A DNA stretch of 5,260 nt, taken from Nanobdellota archaeon. GTDB taxonomy: Archaea; Nanobdellota; Nanobdellia; Woesearchaeales; JAUYGA01. Below the pieces are notes generated by a model. That model did not search any database and was not told where the DNA came from. It was given only the letters and a program-made list of their open reading frames with translations. Each line of letters opens with the position of its first letter. The first letter of the stretch is position 1. Below are positions 1-5,176 of the stretch, piece by piece. The translations under genes and the position numbers were made by a program. The DNA is taken from NCBI GenBank assembly GCA_030690755.1, contig JAUYGA010000007.1, positions 1 through 5,260 on the forward strand, written 5' to 3'.

Positions 1-71
1 TCATCTTTTATTGTAGCAGTTATTGTGTCTTGATGAACATCAAGACCAGCAAATAATTGCATTTTTTCCAT
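1..71 (-). CDS. IS110-family transposase, N-terminal fragment (runs off left edge)
   Basis: Twenty-three codons are visible, reading MEKMQLFAGLDVHQDTITAT and then IKD. The GLDVH-D-T-I block is the hallmark start of IS110/IS1111 DEDD (RuvC-like) transposases; the Asp in GLDVH is the first catalytic acidic residue. These enzymes recombine a circular element into DNA, and in studied members they are guided by a bridge (seeker) RNA encoded in a non-coding end of the element. The start ATG at 71-69 is chosen because an AGGAGGTG SD ends 5 nt upstream; a second ATG three codons in is possible but worse placed. The remaining roughly 300 or more residues, including the other catalytic residues and the C-terminal Ser domain, lie outside the window, so integrity is unknown. 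The gene is divergent from lon, with 167 bp between starts. Confidence 0.82.
   Translation of the reverse strand, partial: MEKMQLFAGLDVHQDTITATIKD
27..46. repeat. Perfect 9-bp inverted repeat inside the transposase start
   Basis: GTCTTGATG (27-35) and CATCAAGAC (38-46) are exact reverse complements separated by AA. In the transposase mRNA this would form an 8-bp hairpin with a GUUC loop across codons 9-15. It may be a coding coincidence or an mRNA structure that slows translation. The symmetry is directly visible; any role is inference. Confidence 0.6.
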
Positions 72-76
72 AAAAA

Positions 77-84
77 CACCTCCT
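77..84 (-). promoter_or_regulatory. Shine-Dalgarno site of the transposase
   Basis: AGGAGGTG on the minus strand is followed by five A/T bases and then the ATG at 71-69. It is a near-perfect anti-16S match and decides the transposase start. It is the strongest SD in the window. Confidence 0.85.
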
Positions 85-94
85 ATTTTAACAC

Positions 95-113
95 TAAGCT
101 GCCAAGCAACTTA
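95..113 (-). other. Leader hairpin upstream of the transposase
   Basis: On the minus strand TAAGTTGC (113-106) pairs with GCAGCTTA (102-95) around a TTG loop. This gives eight continuous base pairs including one G-U wobble. In the plus-strand transcript the wobble becomes a C-A mismatch, so the structure suits the transposase-sense RNA. It lies 11 nt upstream of the SD. It could be part of an IS110 bridge RNA or simply a stable mRNA leader; the sequence does not distinguish these. Confidence 0.5.
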
Positions 114-155
114 ATAAAGAATTCTCATCGCTTCACATACATAAAAAGCAAAATT

Positions 156-185
156 ATTTAAATACCTTCATACGATTTAAATACC
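156..185 (+). promoter_or_regulatory. Twin TATA-like boxes of the lon promoter
   Basis: ATTTAAATACC occurs at 156-166 and again at 175-185, a 19-bp period or nearly two helical turns. TTTAAATA matches the archaeal TATA consensus. The second copy predicts a start site near 205-210 and a leader of about 30 nt before lon, which still contains the SD. The core ATTTAAAT is self-complementary, so the first copy could also serve the divergent transposase, with a start near 130. The repeat is seen directly; promoter function is inferred from motif and spacing. Confidence 0.55.
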
Positions 186-225
186 AATTAAGCTAATAAA
201 AACTAACAAAACAAGATCAGTGAAC

Positions 226-233
226 GAGGGGAG
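226..233 (+). promoter_or_regulatory. Shine-Dalgarno site that fixes the TTG start of lon
   Basis: GAGGGGAG lies five bases before the TTG at 239. No in-frame ATG exists until residue 158, after the Walker A motif, so this site is the main evidence that the gene begins at TTG. Confidence 0.75.
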
Positions 234-238
234 TTAAT

Positions 239-2257
239 TTGGCTAAAAAATCAAAAGCTAACGCGAAATTTTATGCACAAAAACCAAAAGTAGCTTCTGC
301 TTCAAATAAAACCCTCTCGAGCAAATCAAAAAAAACCTCTGCTCTAAAATCAAAAAAAACAAAAGAAAAAAACCAGAAAAGCCAATATGAATTCAAAGTT
401 GTTGATTTTAAAAGCACTTCAGAACTTAATGTCTCTAAAAGGATAATAGACCAAGTAATTGGCCAGGACGAAGCTGTAAATGTAATAAAAAAAGCAGCGA
501 GGCAAAGAAGACACGTCCTTCTAATCGGAGAGCCTGGAACAGGAAAATCCATGCTGGGGCTGGCGCTAGCTGAACTTCTTCCTAAAGAAAAACTTGTAGA
601 TATCCTTTCCTACCAAAACATAAATGATGAAAACCAACCAATAATCAAAACAGTTCCTGCAGGAAAAGGGCGAGAGATTGTCGCAAGAGCAAAAATTGAT
701 TCTGCGCAGATGTTCAAAAACCAGAATATCCTGATGTTTGTTGTCATTTTAGCAGCAACCCTCATACCTTACTATTTTTGGAAAATAAAGATGATATCTG
801 ATGTGATTTATGCAGCATACATAATCTCAGGAATGATCTTTGTTCTCGGCTTTATCATGTTTATAAATCTCGGCAAAAAGATGATGGCTGCAGATAAAAT
901 ATCCTCGCCGAAAGTAATCGTTGACAATTTCAAAAAAGATCAAGTTCCGTTCTTTGACGCAACAGGCGCTCATGCAGGAGCACTCCTTGGAGATGTACTT
1001 CATGATCCATTCCAAAGCGGCGGTTTAGGAACACCTGCCCATGAACGTGTAGTTGCAGGGATGATCCACAAAGCAAATATGGGTGTTTTATTCATAGATG
1101 AAATTGCAACATTAGAACCTGCAACACAGCAAGAGCTTCTGACCTCCTTACAGGAAGGAAAATTCGCAATAACAGGCCAAAGCGAAAGAAGCGCAGGAGC
1201 AATGGTCAGAACAGAACCTGTTCCATGCACTTTCATCCTGCTAGCTGCTGGAAACCTCGAGACAATAAAACACATGCATCCTGCATTAAGATCCAGAATA
1301 AGAGGGTATGGTTATGAAGTTTATATGCGATCCACACAAAAAGACACTCCTGAAAACCGGATGCGCATCGCAATGTTTATCGCTCAAGAAGTCACCAAGG
1401 ATAAAAAAATCCCTCATTTTTCAAAAGATGCTGTCGACTTAATTGTAGAAGAAGCAAAAAGAATGGCAAACAGGAAAGGCCATCTGACTTTAAGATTAAG
1501 AGAACTTGGCGGCCTTGTCAGAGCTGCAGGAGACATTGCTAAAGAAAAAGAGGCAAAACTTGTCGAGCCCGAACATATTCTTGAAGCAAAAAAAATCGCA
1601 AAAACTCTTGAACAACAGATTGCAGACAAATATATTGAAAGAAAAAAAGAATATGAAGTAATAAGAATCACAGGCAAGCTTGTTGGACGTGTAAATGGTC
1701 TTGCAGTAATTGGCGGAGAAGAAGCATTCTCTGGAATCATCCTGCCAATCGAGGCCGAAGTCACACCTGGTGGAAAAGAAAAAGAAATAGTTGCCACAGG
1801 AAAACTTGGAGAGATTGCTAAAGAGGCAGTCAAAAACGTATCTGCAATAATCAAAAAATACTTTGGCCAAGACATAAAAAATTATGATATCTATGTGCAG
1901 TTCCTTCAGACCTATGAAGGCGTTGAAGGCGATTCTGCATCAATTGCAGTCGCCACTGCAATAATCTCTGCATTAAACAAACTCCCAGTAAAACAAGAAT
2001 ATGCAATGACCGGCTCATTGTCTGTCAGAGGAGAGGTTTTGCCTGTAGGAGGAGTTACTGCAAAAGTTGAAGCGGTAATAGATGCTGGAATAAAAAATGT
2101 AATTGTTCCAAAATCAAATCTTCAGGACATCATAATCAGCAAAGAAAAGCTGGCAAAAATAAATATAATCCCTGTTGAACACATAACAGAAGTGCTCAAA
2201 GAAGCTTTAGATTGGGAAGGAAAAGAGAACATATTAAGTAAAATAAAGAAGTTCTAA
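239..2257 (+). CDS. lonB: Archaeal membrane-anchored Lon protease (LonB), ATP-dependent
   Basis: A complete 672-residue AAA+ serine-lysine protease that unfolds and degrades damaged or regulatory proteins at the cytoplasmic face of the membrane. Walker A is GEPGTGKS (97-104) and Walker B is VLFIDEIA (283-290). Between them, as in archaeal LonB, sit two hydrophobic helices (about 164-181 and 189-211) that anchor the hexamer. A sensor-1 Asn is in AAGN (339). The C-terminal protease domain has the catalytic Ser in EGDSAS (S566) and the partner Lys in GGVTAKVEA (K609), so the dyad is intact. The start is TTG, set by the SD. Residues 1-48 form an extra low-complexity tail (16 Lys, 9 Ser, one acidic residue) before the conserved Lon region that begins around FKVVDFKSTSEL. 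The family usually runs a little over 600 residues, and the tail accounts for much of the extra length. The gene stands alone behind its own promoter. Confidence 0.96.
   Translation: MAKKSKANAKFYAQKPKVASASNKTLSSKSKKTSALKSKKTKEKNQKSQYEFKVVDFKSTSELNVSKRIIDQVIGQDEAVNVIKKAARQRRHVLLIGEPGTGKSMLGLALAELLPKEKLVDILSYQNINDENQPIIKTVPAGKGREIVARAKIDSAQMFKNQNILMFVVILAATLIPYYFWKIKMISDVIYAAYIISGMIFVLGFIMFINLGKKMMAADKISSPKVIVDNFKKDQVPFFDATGAHAGALLGDVLHDPFQSGGLGTPAHERVVAGMIHKANMGVLFIDEIATLEPATQQELLTSLQEGKFAITGQSERSAGAMVRTEPVPCTFILLAAGNLETIKHMHPALRSRIRGYGYEVYMRSTQKDTPENRMRIAMFIAQEVTKDKKIPHFSKDAVDLIVEEAKRMANRKGHLTLRLRELGGLVRAAGDIAKEKEAKLVEPEHILEAKKIAKTLEQQIADKYIERKKEYEVIRITGKLVGRVNGLAVIGGEEAFSGIILPIEAEVTPGGKEKEIVATGKLGEIAKEAVKNVSAIIKKYFGQDIKNYDIYVQFLQTYEGVEGDSASIAVATAIISALNKLPVKQEYAMTGSLSVRGEVLPVGGVTAKVEAVIDAGIKNVIVPKSNLQDIIISKEKLAKINIIPVEHITEVLKEALDWEGKENILSKIKKF
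323..360 (+). repeat. 14-bp direct repeat in the lysine-rich tail of lon
   Basis: AAATCAAAAAAAAC occurs exactly at 323-336 and 347-360, 24 bp (eight codons) apart and in the same frame. It encodes the repeated KSKKT at residues 29-33 and 37-41. Each copy contains a run of eight A, so the site is prone to polymerase slippage. The tail may have grown by such a duplication (inference). Confidence 0.7.
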
Positions 2258-2290
2258 TCTATAACAGCAATATTTACAATGTTTAGATAA

Positions 2291-2356
2291 TATTTGATCA
2301 TTATTGAACAATTCGAATATATCCATAATATTCAACAGACTATTTGATTATTTTTG
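2291..2356 (+). promoter_or_regulatory. radB upstream region with direct and inverted repeats
   Basis: TATTTGATCATTATTG (2291-2306) recurs as TATTTGATTATTTTTG (2341-2356), 14 of 16 bases identical and 50 bp apart. Between them GAATAT (2315-2320) and ATATTC (2328-2333) form an inverted repeat with a 7-nt centre. The AATATAT around 2316-2322 could act as a TATA box, with a start near 2350 and a leader of about 20 nt. The paired repeats would suit a regulator site, but AT-rich spacers produce such patterns readily. No clear T-tract terminator for lon is visible in this 111-bp gap. Confidence 0.35.
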
Positions 2357-2368
2357 CGAGGAGAGTTC

Positions 2369-3097
2369 ATGAACACTAGTCTTTTAACAGAGGAACTGAA
2401 AATATCTGCAGGAGCGCCTATCTTAGATGAATTTCTCAACGGCGGTTATGAAAAAGGAATCATTACAACAATCTACGGCCCATCAAGCTCTGGAAAAACA
2501 AATCTCTGCCTTGTATGTCTTATCAATTTCATCAAAACAACAGGTAAGAAAGTTATCTATATTGATACTGAAAGCAGTTTTTCAGTAGAGAGATTCAAGC
2601 AACTTGATTCTGATTTCAGAAAAACCATTGAAAAAATCATTTTCATCAGACCCACTAATTTTGACGAACAGATGAAAGCATTTGAAAAGCTCGGCAAGAT
2701 GACGGATGAGGCAAAAGAGCCTTTCGGTCTTGTGGTTGTCGATTCAATCGCAATGCTGTACCGACTTGAAATAAGCAAGAGACAAGAAGAGGTCTATGAT
2801 GTAAACCGCGACATGAGCATGCAGTTAGCATATCTCAATGAAGTTGCAAGAAAAAAAAACCTTCCGATTCTGATAACAAGCCAAGTATATTCCAGTTTTG
2901 AAGAAAAAGACAAAATAAAAATCGTCGGCGGAGATCTCCTGAAATACGGCAGCAAATGCCTGATAGAACTTCAAAAGGCAAGAAACAACATAAGAAAAGC
3001 AATACTCCGAAAACACAGATCCCTGCCTGAAGAACGCGAGATTAACTTTGTTATCAGAGAAGATGGAATTGATGATTTCAAAGGCAAAAACAATTAA
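2369..3097 (+). CDS. radB: DNA repair and recombination protein RadB
   Basis: A 242-residue RecA/Rad51-family ATPase. RadB is the short archaeal paralogue of RadA: it lacks the N-terminal helix-hairpin-helix domain and acts as a recombination mediator that helps RadA load on single-stranded DNA (family knowledge). Walker A is GPSSSGKT (37-44), followed by IYIDTE (63-68). Walker B is LVVVDSIA with D125. ITSQVY (169-174) corresponds to the L2-side NQV segment, and RKHRSLPE (214-221) near the C-terminus is characteristic of RadB. Full length for the family. The ATG at 2369 is preceded by GAGGAG at 2358-2363. An in-frame TTG at 2354 would add five residues, but the SD lies downstream of it, so it is rejected. 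It sits 111 bp after lon and 100 bp before the PHP gene, in the same direction. A generic KaiC-like ATPase is the only alternative and is less likely. Confidence 0.92.
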   Translation: MNTSLLTEELKISAGAPILDEFLNGGYEKGIITTIYGPSSSGKTNLCLVCLINFIKTTGKKVIYIDTESSFSVERFKQLDSDFRKTIEKIIFIRPTNFDEQMKAFEKLGKMTDEAKEPFGLVVVDSIAMLYRLEISKRQEEVYDVNRDMSMQLAYLNEVARKKNLPILITSQVYSSFEEKDKIKIVGGDLLKYGSKCLIELQKARNNIRKAILRKHRSLPEEREINFVIREDGIDDFKGKNN

Positions 3098-3127
3098 TAA
3101 TAAAACATACTTAACATAACAGATCAG

Positions 3128-3134
3128 TATAATA
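3128..3134 (+). promoter_or_regulatory. Possible TATA box of the PHP gene
   Basis: TATAATA lies about 64 bp before the ATG at 3198 and predicts a start near 3155-3160. A T5 run at 3156-3160 downstream could also end the radB transcript. Both readings are weak single-motif calls in the 100-bp gap between radB and the PHP gene; nothing else stands out there. Confidence 0.25.
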
Positions 3135-3197
3135 GATTAGTTAGGTTATTATTGGTTTTTATAGTCTTGCAATAAAGTGCGTCTGGGAGAAAAAGAG

Positions 3198-4325
3198 ATG
3201 AAAACATATAAAGCTGATTTGCATGTCCATACAAAATTCATAGAAGATTCATTCAGCATAGGTCCGAACAAATCAAAAATATGGCAGCTGATAAAAAACA
3301 ACTGGAAGACCCTCCTGAAAGGGCTGTTTGTCAAAAGAACACTCTATAAAAAAATCCTACCTAAATCTGATGTCGCGCTTCTTGATGTACTCCATATCCC
3401 TGAATCGACTCTGGAACCTGATGACGCAGTAAACTGCGCGATGAATAATGGAATGACCTTTGTCCCAATAACAAACCACAACGATGTTGAAGCTGCAATA
3501 TACCTTGCCAAAAAATTCAGAAAAAAAATTCTAATAGGGGAAGAGATCAGCGTCATGATTGATAAAAAGAGGATAATGCACATACTGATCTATTTTATGA
3601 ATTACAGCAGAGGAGAGCTCTTGTACTCAAAAAAAGACATAGAAGAGATACGTATGATTCATGCGCAGATCCAGGATTACAGAGAAAACCTGCAGGCTCT
3701 TGTCCTTATTCTCAAGAAACACAAGAACATATTCATCTCATGCGCCCATCCTTTCTCTAAAACCGCTTTCAGCAGATTCATTTTCACAAAGAGCGCCGAG
3801 ATAGACAATGACATCATAAAGACAATTACACAAAATTTTGATACAGTGGAAGTTTTTAATGGCTCATATTCTGAGCTTGATAATTTTTTAGCAAGAGAAT
3901 TTGCCTTGAAATATGAGATGGGTTTTTCTGCAGGCAGCGATGCTCATGAGATGATTAATGATGTTGAAAAGGGAATAATTAGCATGCCTGGCTCAACATA
4001 TGTTGAATGCGAAGCAAGAAGCTTAAAGGAATTCTTTGGAAAGATGAAGAAAAGGCAGATACGAATCGTCGGAACAAGATATAGAATAGAAAAAGTAAAG
4101 TGGCTTCTTGCAAAAAAATATCTCATACATTGGAAGCAGATAACAAATCGCGTCGATAGACTGATACTGCCATTCTCACACATAATATTCTTATATGCAA
4201 TGACAAGCCATTTCGCAGGATACAGGAGCAAATTAAAAACACTAGCAAGAAAAATGGGTCTAAACTATGAAAAATATCTCAGAGAAGAATTTGAAGGAGT
4301 GGTTGATCTAAGAAAAGCCAAATAA
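3198..4325 (+). CDS. PHP-domain metal-dependent phosphoesterase, substrate unknown
   Basis: A 375-residue protein of the PHP superfamily, whose members use two or three metal ions to hydrolyse phosphoesters (for example histidinol phosphate, nucleotides or DNA ends). Motif I is DLHVHT (7-12) with H9 and H11, and D17 fits the next ligand. Motif II is TNHN (92-95), where most relatives have TDH. E115/E116 lie in GEE, H128 in MHI, H184 in CAHP, and D248/H250 in GSDAH, so all expected metal ligands seem present. A basic insert of about 50 residues (13-66) separates motif I from the helix before motif II. After the catalytic domain (about residue 270) there is a roughly 100-residue extension with a hydrophobic stretch (322-336), perhaps membrane-associating. 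The ATG is preceded by GGGAGA at 3185-3190; an in-frame GTG at 3177 lies upstream of that SD and is rejected. It is too unlike HisK, PolX or DnaE PHP domains for me to assign a substrate. Confidence 0.85.
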   Translation: MKTYKADLHVHTKFIEDSFSIGPNKSKIWQLIKNNWKTLLKGLFVKRTLYKKILPKSDVALLDVLHIPESTLEPDDAVNCAMNNGMTFVPITNHNDVEAAIYLAKKFRKKILIGEEISVMIDKKRIMHILIYFMNYSRGELLYSKKDIEEIRMIHAQIQDYRENLQALVLILKKHKNIFISCAHPFSKTAFSRFIFTKSAEIDNDIIKTITQNFDTVEVFNGSYSELDNFLAREFALKYEMGFSAGSDAHEMINDVEKGIISMPGSTYVECEARSLKEFFGKMKKRQIRIVGTRYRIEKVKWLLAKKYLIHWKQITNRVDRLILPFSHIIFLYAMTSHFAGYRSKLKTLARKMGLNYEKYLREEFEGVVDLRKAK

Positions 4326-4360
4326 CTAATAAAAAATAAAACACATAAAATATAAAGAGT

Positions 4361-4378
4361 AAAAAAGAAATAAAAAAA
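4361..4378 (-). terminator. T-tract terminator of rpsB in the convergent gap
   Basis: Reading on the minus strand, the rpsB stop codon is followed at once by seven T (4378-4372), then further T runs ending in six T (4366-4361). Archaeal RNA polymerase terminates at such oligo-T stretches without a hairpin. No matching T-tract is seen on the plus strand after the PHP gene, so its transcript may run into this convergent region. Confidence 0.55.
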
Positions 4379-4972
4379 TTATTCTTCTGTAAAATCTTCT
4401 ATTGTGAAACTTGGTTCACCCTGCAATAAACCCCTGTTTCTCAAATATTCCCTCGCAAGAAGATAGAACAATAGACCTAAAGATTTCTTACCTTTATTGT
4501 TGCAAGGCAAAACAAAATCTATGTCATTAGGCGTGTTGTTTGTATCGCACAAAGAAATGACTGGAACACCAGTTCTTAATGCATCCTGTATTGCGTTCTT
4601 GTCTGGCCATGCATCTGTTACCAAGATCAATTTGACCTCAGTATGACCCTTCAAATTAGGATTAGTCAATGTTCCAGGCTGATAACGGGCAGCGCAAACT
4701 TTTGAGCCAGTAACCTCGCTGAATTTATTAACAGCTTTCCAGCCATTTTCCCTTCTGCTGACAATAAGTATCTGGTCAGCCTCATAAGCGGACATGAATT
4801 TTGCAGTCAACTTTATTCTCTCATCAATAGTCTGTATGTTCAAAACAGAAAGACCATCTGACCTTGTCTTATAGATGAACTTTTCCATGTATTTTGTCCT
4901 GAACTTTGTTCCAATATGAATTCCTGATTTCAGATAAACATCTGTAGGCACTAAAAATTTTTCATCACTCAT
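4379..4972 (-). CDS. rpsB: 30S ribosomal protein uS2 (archaeal type)
   Basis: A complete 197-residue small-subunit protein that binds the 16S rRNA head-platform region. Family blocks in order: YLKSGIHIGTKF (13-24), MEKFIYKTRSDGLSVLNI (29-46), DERI (50-53), the RYQPGTLTNP segment (96-105), LILVTDAWPDKNAI (115-128), GVPVISLCDTNN (135-146), and the very conserved LPCNNKGKKSLGLL (155-168). The length and the short acidic C-terminus (IEDFTEE) are typical of archaeal S2, which lacks the extended bacterial coiled-coil region. The start is the ATG at 4972-4970, five bases after GGAGG. An in-frame TTG at 4984 would add four residues, but its last base is the first G of that SD, so it is rejected. In many archaea rps2 follows rpoN-rpoK-eno; none of those is recognisable in the 288 bp visible upstream. 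Confidence 0.97.
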   Translation of the reverse strand: MSDEKFLVPTDVYLKSGIHIGTKFRTKYMEKFIYKTRSDGLSVLNIQTIDERIKLTAKFMSAYEADQILIVSRRENGWKAVNKFSEVTGSKVCAARYQPGTLTNPNLKGHTEVKLILVTDAWPDKNAIQDALRTGVPVISLCDTNNTPNDIDFVLPCNNKGKKSLGLLFYLLAREYLRNRGLLQGEPSFTIEDFTEE

Positions 4973-4976
4973 TTTG

Positions 4977-4982
4977 TCCTCC
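4977..4982 (-). promoter_or_regulatory. Shine-Dalgarno site of rpsB
   Basis: GGAGGA on the minus strand sits directly before CAAA and the ATG at 4972. It overlaps the alternative TTG codon at 4984-4982 and so rules that codon out as the main start. Confidence 0.8.
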
Positions 4983-4997
4983 AATAATCTGATGCTT

Positions 4998-5005
4998 TTT
5001 ATAAA
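4998..5005 (-). promoter_or_regulatory. Proximal TTTATAAA box before rpsB
   Basis: A perfect self-complementary TATA-like octamer. Usual archaeal spacing (about 26 bp) would start the transcript at or just before the rpsB ATG, giving a leaderless mRNA that omits the SD. That conflicts with the strong SD, so this box is either not the main promoter or drives an alternative leaderless form. Confidence 0.3.
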
Positions 5006-5176
5006 CTATTGTAGCCCTATTCAATTAAGAAACTTGAGCTGCGATTTTTTTTGCCTCACGCATAGTTCGGCCATATACTCGAATTATTGACTGTTTTTTA
5101 TAAATGTTTTGATTTACATGGGTGTGGGACAGTAAAACTTAATTACCTAGCCAGAATAAATTGTGCCATAAGTAAA
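5006..5176 (-). other. rpsB upstream gap with protein-like but start-less reading frame
   Basis: No confident gene. On the minus strand one frame is open from 5138 to the TAA at 5027-5025; its C-terminal part reads SIIRVYGRTMREAKKIAAQV, which has a natural protein look. It lacks any ATG, GTG or TTG start except the Met within that segment (5063), which would leave 12 residues. A different frame offers a 17-residue ORF from ATG 5074 to TGA 5021. The gap also holds the distal TTTATAAA box. It could be a decayed gene, a gene with a sequencing frameshift, or chance. Confidence 0.3.
5097..5104 (-). promoter_or_regulatory. Distal TTTATAAA box in the rpsB upstream region
   Basis: A second copy of the same octamer, 99 bp upstream of the proximal one. 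On the minus strand it predicts a start near 5071-5074, giving rpsB a leader of about 100 nt that includes the SD, which makes it the better candidate for the rpsB promoter. The octamer is palindromic, so a plus-strand start near 5130 is also possible. Inferred from motif and spacing only. Confidence 0.35.

Larger units (their letters stand above)
1..113 (-). mobile_element. Edge of an IS110-family insertion sequence (partial)
   Basis: The stretch holds the N-terminus of an IS110-type transposase and its structured 5' leader, reading out of the left edge of the window. IS110 elements generally lack terminal inverted repeats and usually leave no long target duplication (family knowledge), so the outer boundary cannot be fixed by eye. 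I set it at the end of the leader hairpin as a minimum, and the true end could lie anywhere up to the lon promoter. Whether the element is intact or a remnant depends on sequence outside the window. Confidence 0.5.

Noticed and set aside
31..36. TGATGA resembling a box C of an archaeal C/D guide RNA
   Set aside because: It lies inside the transposase coding region and has no matching D box (CTGA) or second C'/D' pair at the right spacing.
1414..1875. A long open frame antisense to lon (over 120 codons in two frames)
   Set aside because: It lies wholly opposite the conserved C-terminal AAA+/protease domain of lon, is rich in Ser, Phe and Ile as expected from complementing lysine-rich codons, and has no SD. 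It is a coding shadow.
214..3128. AGATCAGT present before both lon (214-221) and the PHP gene (3121-3128)
   Set aside because: Eight bases shared once between two spacers is expected by chance in 5 kb, and the positions relative to the starts differ.
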